Positions 1 through 7,229 of a DNA stretch of 18,042 nt are shown here, one piece after another. Location: assembly GCA_019114715.1 (NCBI GenBank), contig DXEZ01000212.1, positions 1 through 18,042 of the forward strand. The letters run 5' to 3'. This DNA comes from Candidatus Sphingobacterium stercoripullorum. GTDB lineage: Bacteria; Bacteroidota; Bacteroidia; Sphingobacteriales; Sphingobacteriaceae. Position numbers and translations under genes: made by a program. Under the pieces are notes generated by a model. The model saw only the letters and a program-made list of their open reading frames with translations. It was not told where the DNA came from and ran no database searches. Position 1 is the first letter of the stretch, and each line of letters starts with the position of its first letter.

Positions 1-1833
1 CGTCAATATATCATTGATATGGTGTCTACTCATGGAGGGCACTTTGCAGCTAGTCTAGGAGTTGTAGAATTAACAGTTGCATTACATTATACGATGAATA
101 CGCCATATGACCGGTTAATTTTTGATGTAGGCCACCAAGCTTACGGGCATAAAATTCTAACCGGTAGAAAAGAGCAATTCCATACCAATAGGCTATGGGG
201 TGGGATTTCTGGATTTCCTAAAAGAACAGAAAGTCCATTTGACGCATTCGGTGTAGGGCACTCTTCTACTTCTATTTCTGCTGCATTAGGCATGGCTGTG
301 GCGTCTATGTATAAGGGCGAGAGCGATAGACAGCATATTGCTGTAATTGGTGATGGGGCACTTACGGGGGGTATGGCATTCGAAGCTCTCAATCATGCAG
401 GTGCTCAGAACAGTAATATGATAGTTATCTTAAACGATAACTGCATGTCTATTGATCCGAATGTGGGTGCATTAAAAGAATACTTAACACAGATAACTAC
501 TTCTAAAACCTACAACCGGTTTAGGGATGACGTTGCTTCGGTTTTAACACGAATTTCTGAATTAGGGCCGGATGCATTTGGCATTGCCAAAAAGATAGAA
601 CGTGCTATAAAAGGATCTGTTTTAAAAAACGCCAATTTTTTTGAGGCTTTAAATTGTAGATATTTTGGTCCAGTCGATGGCCACGATATAAATAATCTCG
701 TTAAGGTTCTAGAAGATCTTAAAAGTATACCAGGATGTAAGTTATTACATTGTGTTACTGTGAAGGGTAAAGGTTATGCATTGGCAGAAAAGGATCAAAC
801 AAAATGGCACGCACCGGGCTTGTTTGATAAAATAACAGGGGAAATTCGGAAGTCGAGTAATAACACGCCTAAACCTCCAAAATATCAGGATGTTTTTGGT
901 CATACCTTGGTCGAGTTAGCTGAAGAGAATGATAAGATAATGGGGGTAACACCCGCCATGCCTTCGGGTTCTTCGATGAACATCATGATGAAGGCTATGC
1001 CGGATCGAGCTTTTGATGTAGGCATCGCCGAACAACATGCTGTAACCTTTAGTGCAGGCTTAGCTTGCGAAGGGATGATTCCTTTTTGTAATATATATTC
1101 CACATTTATGCAAAGAGCATACGATCAGGTCATTCACGATGTTGCTTTGCAAAACTTACCCGTTGTATTTTGTTTAGATCGAGCAGGGCTGGTGGGCGCT
1201 GATGGTCCTACTCACCACGGGGCGTATGACATAGCTTATATGCGCTGTGTTCCCCAGTTAGTGGTTTCGGCACCAATGAATGAACAAGAGTTAAGAAACT
1301 TGATGTACACGGCTCAAATTGATCCTAAAGGCCCTTTTGTAATTCGGTACCCAAGAGGGAATGGTGTTATGATAGATTGGCACACTCCCTTCCAGAAAAT
1401 AGAAATAGGTGAAGGAAGGAAGATTTCTGATGGGGAGGAAGTTGCAATTTTAAGTCTAGGTCATATTGGTAATGAAGTGAGTAAAGCTAGATCAGAGTTG
1501 GCGAAAAAAGGAATACTACCGGCGCATTACGACTTGAGATTTGCTAAGCCGTTAGATGAAAAATTGTTACATGAAGTTTTTAAAAGGTTTGATAAAGTTG
1601 TAACTGTAGAAGACGGCGCTATTGAAGGTGGTGTGGGATCCGCTATATTGGAATTTATGGCAGATCACGATTATCATGCAAAAGTTGTTCGACTTGGAAT
1701 TCCAGACGAATTTATTGAACATGGAGAACAACAAGAACTTTGGGGATATTGTTCATACGATGCATCCGCTATAGAGCAAGTTTGCGAAGATTTGTTTGCT
1801 GAAGTTTCCAAATCGGATAATTTAGCTGGATAG
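1..1833 (+). CDS. dxs: 1-deoxy-D-xylulose-5-phosphate synthase (5'-truncated by window edge)
   Basis: This gene encodes the cytosolic, thiamine-diphosphate-dependent enzyme that condenses pyruvate with glyceraldehyde 3-phosphate, the first step of the MEP isoprenoid pathway. The frame is open from base 1 and reads RQYIIDMVSTHGGHFAASLG, an internal DXS stretch. The ATG at 19 is therefore an internal Met and the true start lies outside the window, probably some tens of codons upstream. Visible motifs are the GDGALTGG ThDP/metal-binding segment (bases about 349-372) with the following NDN, the FDVGIAEQHAV segment with the catalytic Glu at 1030-1032, and the DRAGLVGADGPTHHG pyrimidine-domain motif near 1180-1220. 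The 610 codons present, plus a short missing N-terminus, fit the usual length of about 620-640. A hairpin terminator follows the stop. Identity is secure from these motifs. Confidence 0.97.
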   Translation, partial: RQYIIDMVSTHGGHFAASLGVVELTVALHYTMNTPYDRLIFDVGHQAYGHKILTGRKEQFHTNRLWGGISGFPKRTESPFDAFGVGHSSTSISAALGMAVASMYKGESDRQHIAVIGDGALTGGMAFEALNHAGAQNSNMIVILNDNCMSIDPNVGALKEYLTQITTSKTYNRFRDDVASVLTRISELGPDAFGIAKKIERAIKGSVLKNANFFEALNCRYFGPVDGHDINNLVKVLEDLKSIPGCKLLHCVTVKGKGYALAEKDQTKWHAPGLFDKITGEIRKSSNNTPKPPKYQDVFGHTLVELAEENDKIMGVTPAMPSGSSMNIMMKAMPDRAFDVGIAEQHAVTFSAGLACEGMIPFCNIYSTFMQRAYDQVIHDVALQNLPVVFCLDRAGLVGADGPTHHGAYDIAYMRCVPQLVVSAPMNEQELRNLMYTAQIDPKGPFVIRYPRGNGVMIDWHTPFQKIEIGEGRKISDGEEVAILSLGHIGNEVSKARSELAKKGILPAHYDLRFAKPLDEKLLHEVFKRFDKVVTVEDGAIEGGVGSAILEFMADHDYHAKVVRLGIPDEFIEHGEQQELWGYCSYDASAIEQVCEDLFAEVSKSDNLAG

Positions 1834-1872
1834 CTAATCCGTTTTAAATAGAGAAATTATTTTATTGAATTT

Positions 1873-1910
1873 AGGCTTTCTATCTGATGTTCAGGGGGAA
1901 AGCTTTTTTT
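1873..1910 (+). terminator. Rho-independent terminator after dxs
   Basis: The stem pairs GCTTTC (1875-1880) with GAAAGC (1898-1903). An inner stem pairs CTGA (1884-1887) with TCAG (1891-1894) around a TGT loop, and the two are joined by a loosely paired TAT/GGG segment. A run of seven T (1904-1910) follows directly. It lies 41 bases after the dxs stop, so dxs transcription likely ends before the dnaA upstream region. Confidence 0.8.
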
Positions 1911-2087
1911 GATTTAAAGATTAAAAATAGGCCTACAATATTCGGAAAAAATTGTTAATTTAATAGAGTCAAAAAACACGTAAGTTTTCCACATAATATT
2001 ACGCTAACGACAAAACTTTAGAATAAAAGCATTAAATCGCCCTTACAAATGACGAATTGTTAAAAACTTTCCACAGCGATGCGATGC

Positions 2088-2120
2088 ATTCAATTTGAAT
2101 CAATTTTACACTTTAAGTGT
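2088..2120. repeat. Pair of 13-nt inverted repeats, centres 20 bp apart
   Basis: ATTCAATTTGAAT (2088-2100) and ACACTTTAAGTGT (2108-2120) are each perfect 6-bp-arm inverted repeats around a single central T. Their centres at 2094 and 2114 are exactly 20 bases apart, about two helical turns, so a dimeric protein could bind both on the same face. They lie between the second and third DnaA-box-like nonamers. The ligand is unknown. Confidence 0.45.
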
Positions 2121-2215
2121 TTAGTAATCAGTGTGTTGAATTTTATTTGTGGAAAATGTTTTTTAGCTGAAAAAAAATTATCATATTCGTTGTTGATAAT
2201 TTTAGAGAACTAAAA

Positions 2216-2249
2216 TATTAACATATACTGTATATCAAGTTATTAACAT
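2216..2249. repeat. Direct repeat TATTAACAT flanking an inverted repeat, just before dnaA
   Basis: TATTAACAT occurs at 2216-2224 and again at 2241-2249, 25 bases apart start to start. Between them lies ATATACTGTATAT (2223-2235), an inverted repeat with 6-bp arms around a central T. The block ends 7 bases before the dnaA start codon, so it would overlap the dnaA leader or promoter. It may be an operator or an AT-rich unwinding element; which one is inference only. Confidence 0.4.
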
Positions 2250-2256
2250 TTTTAGA

Positions 2257-3684
2257 ATGGAGAAAACTAGCACAAGTGTTTGGAGTAAGTGCCTCGATGT
2301 AATAAAAGATAACATACCACCTCAAAGTTATAAGACTTGGTTTGAACCGGTAAAAGCGGTTAAGCTAGAAAATAACGTATTAACAATTCAGGTGCCGAGT
2401 GTCTTTTTTTACGAGTGGCTTGAAGAACACTATGTTGGAATATTGAGAAAAACTGTAAAAAAATTTTTAGGAGAACAAGGTCGTTTAGAATACAATATAA
2501 TTGTTGAAAAATCCTCTTCAAAAAAACCATATACTACCAATTTACCTTCAAATGGAAATGGTGCTGAAGGAAAAAGACAATCCATACCTATTCCCGTTTC
2601 CCTAAATAAGGATATAAAGAACCCTTTTGTAATACCAGGTCTTAAAAAATTACAAGTAGACCCCCAATTGAATCAACAATATACTTTTGATACTTTTATA
2701 GAAGGAGAATGCAATCGCTTGGCACGTTCAGCAGGATACGCTGTAGCAAATAAGCCTGGTGGAACTTCCTTCAATCCGTTGATGATTTATGGCAATGTAG
2801 GTTTAGGTAAAACTCACCTTGCGCAAGCTATAGGAAATGAAGTGAAAAAGAACCTTCCTGATAAGTTGGTAATCTACGTTTCTTGCGAGCGGTTTTGTCA
2901 ACAATTTGTAGATTCCTTAAAAAATAATACGATTAATGATTTTGTTAATTTTTATCAGGCAATGGATGTGATTATCATGGATGATGTTCACAATTTTGCA
3001 GGAAAAGAGAAGACACAAGACATTTTCTTTCACGTATTCAATCACCTACATCAAAACAATAAACAAATTGTTCTAACTTCAGATAAAGCACCTAAAGACT
3101 TGTCTGGTCTTGAAGAGCGTTTGCTTAGCCGGTTCAAATGGGGCCTTTCTGCGGACCTTCAAACACCTGACTTAGAAACGAGAATGGCTATCTTAAAAAA
3201 GAAAGCCTATTCCGATGGTATTGATCTGCCAGAGGATGTTATTGAGTATGTTGCTAAACAAATAGACAATAGTGTTCGTGAGCTAGAGGGAGCTATGGTG
3301 TCTTTGTTAGCGCAATCTACGTTGAACAAAAAGGAAATAGACCTCGCTCTTGCAAAGTCTATGTTGAAGAACTTCGTTAAGAATACCCATAAAGAAATTA
3401 CTATGGAGCATATTCAAAACTTAGTGTGTGAGTATTTTGAAGTTCCTGTTGAGATGGTTAAGTCCAAAGTTCGGAAAAGAGAAATTGTTCAAGCAAGGCA
3501 AATTTCTATGTATTTAGCAAAGAATTTGACTAAGTCATCGCTTAAGACAATCGGTAACTTTTTCGGAGGTCGTGATCATTCAACGGTAATTTATGCTTGT
3601 CAAACGGTAGAAGATTTGATTGAAACAGATAAGAAGTTTAAGTCTTATGTGCAAGACATTCAAAAGAAACTAAAAATGAACTAA
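2257..3684 (+). CDS. dnaA: Chromosomal replication initiator protein DnaA
   Basis: DnaA is the AAA+ ATPase that binds DnaA boxes, opens the origin and loads the helicase. At 475 residues it has the full four-domain layout: domain I (about 1-80), a short polar linker (about 85-125), the AAA+ core (about 130-345) and DNA-binding domain IV (about 375-475). Visible motifs are Walker A GNVGLGKT (179-186), Walker B with MDDVH (D242-D243; many phyla have DDIQ here, and DDVH is familiar in Bacteroidota), LLSRF around the arginine-finger region, and the domain IV signature GGRDHSTVIYA from G437. The ATG at 2257 gives the normal N-terminus MEKTSTSVWSKCLDVIKDNI. There is no clear Shine-Dalgarno, as usual in the phylum. 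It is transcribed alone, with a terminator at 3709-3746 and DnaA-box-like sites upstream that suggest autoregulation. Confidence 0.98.
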   Translation: MEKTSTSVWSKCLDVIKDNIPPQSYKTWFEPVKAVKLENNVLTIQVPSVFFYEWLEEHYVGILRKTVKKFLGEQGRLEYNIIVEKSSSKKPYTTNLPSNGNGAEGKRQSIPIPVSLNKDIKNPFVIPGLKKLQVDPQLNQQYTFDTFIEGECNRLARSAGYAVANKPGGTSFNPLMIYGNVGLGKTHLAQAIGNEVKKNLPDKLVIYVSCERFCQQFVDSLKNNTINDFVNFYQAMDVIIMDDVHNFAGKEKTQDIFFHVFNHLHQNNKQIVLTSDKAPKDLSGLEERLLSRFKWGLSADLQTPDLETRMAILKKKAYSDGIDLPEDVIEYVAKQIDNSVRELEGAMVSLLAQSTLNKKEIDLALAKSMLKNFVKNTHKEITMEHIQNLVCEYFEVPVEMVKSKVRKREIVQARQISMYLAKNLTKSSLKTIGNFFGGRDHSTVIYACQTVEDLIETDKKFKSYVQDIQKKLKMN

Positions 3685-3708
3685 TAGCTTAGTTGTAATT
3701 TTCATATA

Positions 3709-3746
3709 AAAAGTAAAGGGCTAGAAATTTCTAGCCCTTTACTTTT
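3709..3746. terminator. Perfect 38-nt palindrome, bidirectional terminator between convergent genes
   Basis: Two 19-nt arms (3709-3727 and 3728-3746) are perfectly complementary with no spacer; about four central bases would form the loop. The sequence runs from AAAAGTAAAGGG on the left to CCCTTTACTTTT on the right, so each strand ends in a T run after a G/C-containing stem. It starts 24 bases after the dnaA stop and ends 17 bases before the stop of the opposing small gene. It can therefore terminate both transcripts. Confidence 0.9.
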
Positions 3747-3763
3747 AAATCACGCCAGAAGCT

Positions 3764-4117
3764 TTATTTAAGCTTTATCATTTTTTGGCGCTTCCCTACA
3801 ATCTGTTCCTGATAAATTACTTTTTGATCCTCGGTCAGGACTTCGATTACCTTACCGTCTAATTCAGCTGTTAAAGATTCTATTTTCTCACCTTTTTCCT
3901 CTTCCGATAAACTTTCATCGGTTTGAACAACTTCGGCTGATTTATTGAAATCAATGAGTAAGGCATGGATCGATGACTGTTGAGTATCGTCTAATGTTAA
4001 CACCTTAGTCCACATTTCTAATGTTTTACTGGCGTTCTCCTCTGCTGTTTGTTCTTGTGCAAATAAACTTCCTGTTGTGGCTATTAAAGCCAATACTATT
4101 ACCACTAAATTTTTCAT
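3764..4117 (-). CDS. Small exported protein, Spy/CpxP-like LTxxQ type
   Basis: This encodes a 117-residue protein starting at MKNLVVIVLALIATTGSLFA. That segment is a typical signal peptide with a probable cleavage after SLFA, so the mature protein should be periplasmic. A longer frame reaches 4177, but its added N-terminus (rich in Cys and Tyr) would bury the signal peptide, so 4117 is preferred. The mature part is helical and charged, with TLDDTQQSSIHALL near the start and LTEDQKVIYQEQI near the end. These are two spaced LT-x-x-Q-like segments reminiscent of Spy/CpxP periplasmic chaperone-like proteins. The assignment rests on pattern, not strong identity, and a specific function cannot be given. 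It converges on dnaA with a shared terminator and is probably monocistronic. Confidence 0.75.
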   Translation of the reverse strand: MKNLVVIVLALIATTGSLFAQEQTAEENASKTLEMWTKVLTLDDTQQSSIHALLIDFNKSAEVVQTDESLSEEEKGEKIESLTAELDGKVIEVLTEDQKVIYQEQIVGKRQKMIKLK

Positions 4118-4210
4118 AATACTATATTTTAATAAACATTCAATTACCTGTCTTGTATAATAATAACAGTAAAACATGCTAAAAATTGTACTAACGTAAC
4201 TTTGATGTTA

Positions 4211-4218
4211 CAAATTTA
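4211..4218 (-). promoter_or_regulatory. Candidate Bacteroidota -7 box for the small exported protein gene
   Basis: On the minus strand this reads TAAATTTG, matching TAnnTTTG, about 93 bases before the start codon at 4117. No TTG at the normal -33 distance was found, so support is weak. An imperfect symmetric pair GTAAC/GTTAC (4196-4211) abuts it. Confidence 0.3.
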
Positions 4219-4296
4219 ACATTTATTAACTATTTCGTTGATAACCAGAGGGTAGTAAACCCAAGCGTAATGATTTCTGAACGTGTTTTTTAACTG

Positions 4297-4321
4297 TAAA
4301 ACAGGATTTAGTTCTGTTTTA
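4297..4321. repeat. 8-bp inverted repeat downstream of lpxK
   Basis: TAAAACAG (4297-4304) pairs with CTGTTTTA (4314-4321) around a 9-base loop. The left arm also overlaps a smaller palindrome, CTGTAAAACAG (4294-4304). It lies 45-69 bases past the lpxK stop on the minus strand. No T run follows it in the lpxK direction, so it is not a canonical intrinsic terminator. It may serve as an mRNA 3' end structure. Confidence 0.35.
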
Positions 4322-4365
4322 GCAAAATAGGTCCTTAAACAGCAGGTTATAGCAAAGCAAATTCC

Positions 4366-5391
4366 TTATTTTTTAATTGCTTTATTTAGAAGGGCCAAGA
4401 AATTATCCGATCCTTCGATGTCTGTACTTATAGGGAGGAAATACACAGGTAATTCTGCCATAATATCTTTGGGTAGACGCTGGAAATCTTTTTCCGTTGT
4501 GACGATTATTTTGTTCTCTTCTTGGATGGAGTGGTATGTCTTTCGGATATTTTGAATGTCTTTTATGGTAAAATTATGATGGTCTGGAAATGTTATGCTA
4601 GTCAAATTAGCTGCCTTTGATTTTAAGTCAGCTACAAAAGGCTTGGGGTTTGCAATACCTGAAATGGCGAGTACGTGGTAGTTTTCAAGTGCAGCATCGA
4701 AAGGTATTCCTTTTGGGTTGAGCAGCTGATGATATTTGATGGATGCATAAAAAACTCGTGCTTGTTGATTAACACCTCTTAATTTCTTTTCAATCTTCTC
4801 TTTGTCTATGGGGTCTTTTATAGAGGGAGATTTAGTGACGATGATAAAATCGGCACAGCTGGTTTGTGAAAATAAATCACGAAAACGACCGGTAGGAAAT
4901 AGACGTATGGGTTGCAACAAGGAGCTGTATTCAAATAAGAGAATCTTGATCTTAGGTTGCAAGGCGCGGTGTTGATAGGCATCGTCCAGAATAATTAAAT
5001 CGTGCTCACCTTTAATTTGCTCAATCCCGTGACATCTGTTTTCTGAAACTGCTATCGTAGTGTGTGGGAATTTGTTTTTAAACTGAAGAGGTTCATCGCC
5101 ACATAGCTCACTTGAATCGCTGGTTTGAACATACCTAAAGCCCTTGGTCTTTCTACCATAGCCTCGGCTTAGTACGGCAATTTTAAAGTTATTTTCTAAA
5201 GACCTAATGAGAAATTCCGTCATGGGACTTTTACCTGCCCCTCCTATTGCGAGGTTTCCAATAACAATTGTCGGTATTTGAAAGCTACAGCTCTTGAAAA
5301 TACCCCAATCGTAAAGCTTGTGACGGATTATTAATATAATCGAAAGTAGGAGACTAAAAGGATATAGAATTAATAAACGAAGGGTTTTCAT
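4366..5391 (-). CDS. lpxK: Tetraacyldisaccharide 4'-kinase
   Basis: LpxK phosphorylates the 4' position of the tetraacyldisaccharide 1-phosphate precursor to give lipid IVA, late in the Raetz pathway at the inner face of the cytoplasmic membrane. The 341-residue protein has an N-terminal membrane-anchoring helix (about 4-22), then a P-loop in IGNLAIGGAGKSP with GGAGKS at 50-55 (many homologues have GGTGKTP). Further family motifs are LSRGYGRKTKG, a GDEP segment and ILDDAYQHRAL, the family's D-D-x-x-Q-H motif. The length matches the family. The start codon overlaps the upstream gldH stop in an ATGA arrangement (5388-5391), so translation of the two is probably coupled. It is the last gene of the holB-ricT-gldH-lpxK unit. 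Confidence 0.95.
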   Translation of the reverse strand: MKTLRLLILYPFSLLLSIILIIRHKLYDWGIFKSCSFQIPTIVIGNLAIGGAGKSPMTEFLIRSLENNFKIAVLSRGYGRKTKGFRYVQTSDSSELCGDEPLQFKNKFPHTTIAVSENRCHGIEQIKGEHDLIILDDAYQHRALQPKIKILLFEYSSLLQPIRLFPTGRFRDLFSQTSCADFIIVTKSPSIKDPIDKEKIEKKLRGVNQQARVFYASIKYHQLLNPKGIPFDAALENYHVLAISGIANPKPFVADLKSKAANLTSITFPDHHNFTIKDIQNIRKTYHSIQEENKIIVTTEKDFQRLPKDIMAELPVYFLPISTDIEGSDNFLALLNKAIKK

Positions 5392-5879
5392 TTATTGGTT
5401 ATTTTTATTCCTACATTGGAAATATGAGAAAGAATTTGCTGATTGGGCATATCAGGAAGCACTCCTATTCTATAATTCCCAGAATCAAGTTGCTCAAAAC
5501 CTTCCCATAGGACATTGATGTTTTCGTAAAGGAGGCCTTTGCTTTTACCAAGCCAAAGACCTTCTTTGTTTACTAAGGGAATACGAAAAGCTCTAACTTC
5601 GTCTTTTAGTATCCCGTTTTTTTCTTCCAGTACTTTAATCTGTATATCTTCGAATGCGTATTCGGCACCGTGCCGTAAATAGAATTGAACGGTACCTTTT
5701 GTCCCAGTAGCGATTGTACTGTCATGGGGCACCTCAAACCATATTGTGTCATTTTTGTGCCAAGTCCTTCCTGGGATGCTTTGGTGATTAGAGTACTGCC
5801 TCGTATCACTGCAGCCCAACGAAAGACTTAATACGCATACTATTATTACCTGAAAAAATACTAGAGTATTTCCTTTCAT
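5388..5879 (-). CDS. gldH: Gliding motility lipoprotein GldH
   Basis: GldH is one of the lipoproteins needed for Bacteroidota gliding. This 163-residue protein has a lipoprotein signal, hydrophobic from about residue 6 and ending LSLGC with the lipidation Cys at 23. The -3 residue is Ser, a slightly loose lipobox that is acceptable in this phylum. The mature part begins with charged and polar residues and contains DTIWFEVPHDS and a YRIGVLPDMP segment near the C-terminus, which I recognise as GldH-like. Its place directly after a PSP1-domain gene is a layout I recall from other Bacteroidota and supports the call. The gene is 10 bases downstream of the PSP1 gene and overlaps lpxK by 4 bases. 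Presence of gldH alone does not prove the organism glides, since the gene also occurs in non-gliding members. Confidence 0.85.
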   Translation of the reverse strand: MKGNTLVFFQVIIVCVLSLSLGCSDTRQYSNHQSIPGRTWHKNDTIWFEVPHDSTIATGTKGTVQFYLRHGAEYAFEDIQIKVLEEKNGILKDEVRAFRIPLVNKEGLWLGKSKGLLYENINVLWEGFEQLDSGNYRIGVLPDMPNQQILSHISNVGIKITNK

Positions 5880-5889
5880 TTAAAAGCTG

Positions 5890-7218
5890 CTATGATTTCG
5901 GCTTTCTATTTCGCCGCCTACTAGGTTTTTGTGCAGCATTCGGGTTTTTATTACCGCCACCTTCTGCTTTTGATCCACCTCTATTACTAGGCCTGCGTTT
6001 ATTCTTTGTGTTTTTTTGACTCGCCGTGTTATCTTTTTTGTCTACGCTATATTTCTGCTTTCTGTTTCTCGAAGGTTTTTTGCGTCTTGGTTTTTGCTTT
6101 TTATCGTCCAATCGAGTTAAACTTTCTTGGCCAACCACATTTTGATAATCTAAAGCAGTGTTTTGTTCCACCTGCTCATCATTGCCATCAATTCGCTCTA
6201 ACTCCTCCGGTTTACGACCTTTGGCATTAAGAGCTGCATATTCTTTTACCTTTTCAACACTGATAGGAATCCAGTTTTCAGCCTTAGCATAGGCAAACCA
6301 CATGACTCTTTTAAAGATATCGGTTTTTTGTAAATAAGCCTTTCCAACTTGAGTCTCAATCGATTCTACATTGGTAGGCATATCTTTTAGCGCATCCATA
6401 TAGCTATCTAACTCAAAGTTTAAACAGCATTTTAATTTACCACATTGACCGGCTAATTTTAAAGTGTTTAGTGATAAATTCTGGTAGCGTGCAGCTGAAG
6501 TAGACACCGTTTTAAAGTCTGTTAACCAAGTAGAACAGCAAAGCTCACGCCCACAAGACCCTATGCCTCCTAAACGGCTAGCTTCTTGACGCATTCCAAT
6601 TTGTCGCATTTCTATACGGACCCGGAACGCCTCTGCCATTCTTTTAATCAGCTCTCTGAAATCTACCCGACCATCTGCCGTGTAGTAAAAGGTTGCTTTG
6701 GATCTATCGCCTTGAAAGTCTACATCAGAAATTTTCATGGATAAACCCAATTCTAAAGCCATTTTACGAGCTTTATGCATGGTTTCCCATTCCAAGTCTT
6801 TCGCTGACTCCCAGTTTTTATAGTCCGCTTCATTTCCTTTCCTATATACTTTCTTTTTGACTGTGTCGGAATCGATTTTGTTTTTCTTAAGTTGTAAACG
6901 TACCAGCTCACCTGTCAGGGAAACATGCCCAATGTCGTAGCTGCCTGTTTTTGGCTCTACAACAACTAGCTCACCCATATCTAGGTATAAGTTCTGATCG
7001 TTAATAAAGAACTCTTTCCTAGAGCCTTTAAAACGTACTTCAATAATGTTAAAAGGTGTATAGTTAGCTGGCAAATCCATATCAGAAAGCCAGTCATAAA
7101 CGTCTAATTTGTTACATCCGCTGGTCATGCAGGCACCATTGTTCTGGCATCCTGCTGGTAATCCGCCTTTTGAGGCAGTACCGCAACCTCCGCCGGACGC
7201 GCATCCGTCGCATCCCAT
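5890..7218 (-). CDS. ricT: PSP1 domain protein, RicT/YaaT-like, with Cys-rich N-terminus
   Basis: In Bacillus, RicT (YaaT) belongs to the Fe-S-containing RicA-RicF-RicT complex that influences RNA processing and development. Whether the Bacteroidota protein works the same way is inference. The 442 residues show three parts. The N-terminus carries six Cys in the first 35 residues (3, 6, 12, 24, 30, 35), rich in Gly, suggesting metal or Fe-S binding. The PSP1 core (about 50-320) carries the signature GIGSCGRELCCSTWL and then AGQCGKLKCCLNFE. The C-terminal tail of about 75 residues is low complexity and rich in Lys, Arg, Asn and Pro, and is likely disordered and perhaps nucleic-acid binding. The adjacency holB then ricT, with an 11-base spacer, is the order found in Firmicutes (holB-yaaT), an unusually conserved linkage. 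Confidence 0.9.
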   Translation of the reverse strand: MGCDGCASGGGCGTASKGGLPAGCQNNGACMTSGCNKLDVYDWLSDMDLPANYTPFNIIEVRFKGSRKEFFINDQNLYLDMGELVVVEPKTGSYDIGHVSLTGELVRLQLKKNKIDSDTVKKKVYRKGNEADYKNWESAKDLEWETMHKARKMALELGLSMKISDVDFQGDRSKATFYYTADGRVDFRELIKRMAEAFRVRIEMRQIGMRQEASRLGGIGSCGRELCCSTWLTDFKTVSTSAARYQNLSLNTLKLAGQCGKLKCCLNFELDSYMDALKDMPTNVESIETQVGKAYLQKTDIFKRVMWFAYAKAENWIPISVEKVKEYAALNAKGRKPEELERIDGNDEQVEQNTALDYQNVVGQESLTRLDDKKQKPRRKKPSRNRKQKYSVDKKDNTASQKNTKNKRRPSNRGGSKAEGGGNKNPNAAQKPSRRRNRKPKS

Positions 7219-7229
7219 AATTTTTCTTT

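Larger units (their letters stand above)
1911..2256. promoter_or_regulatory. AT-rich region upstream of dnaA; candidate oriC or dnaA autoregulatory region
   Basis: No credible gene lies between the dxs terminator and dnaA. Four nonamers resemble the DnaA box TTATCCACA: TTTTCCACA at 1985-1993 (+), CTTTCCACA at 2067-2075 (+, two mismatches), TGTGGAAAA at 2148-2156 (same box on minus, one mismatch) and TGTTGATAA at 2191-2199 (minus, one mismatch). The centres of the first three are about 82 and 81 bases apart. AATTGTTAA occurs at 1950-1958 and 2055-2063, and GCGAT is repeated in tandem at 2076-2085. Known context: bacterial origins often lie beside dnaA, and DnaA commonly represses its own gene through such boxes. 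Which role applies here cannot be decided from sequence alone. Confidence 0.5.

Noticed and set aside
19..21. ATG at base 19 as the dxs start
   Set aside because: Family-conserved residues are read upstream of it to the window edge, so it is an internal Met.
4118..4177. Extended N-terminus of the small exported protein (20 extra codons)
   Set aside because: The extension would place a Cys/Tyr-rich stretch ahead of a perfect signal peptide starting at 4117.
4297..4321. Inverted repeat after lpxK as an intrinsic terminator
   Set aside because: No T run follows it in the lpxK direction, so it was listed only as a repeat.
5606..5809. Second minus-strand open frame inside gldH
   Set aside because: It is an alternative frame of gldH with no signal peptide or domain of its own.
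6006..6230. Plus-strand open frame rich in Phe and Cys within the ricT gene
   Set aside because: It is the complement of the Lys/Arg-rich tail of RicT; the composition is a mirror artefact.
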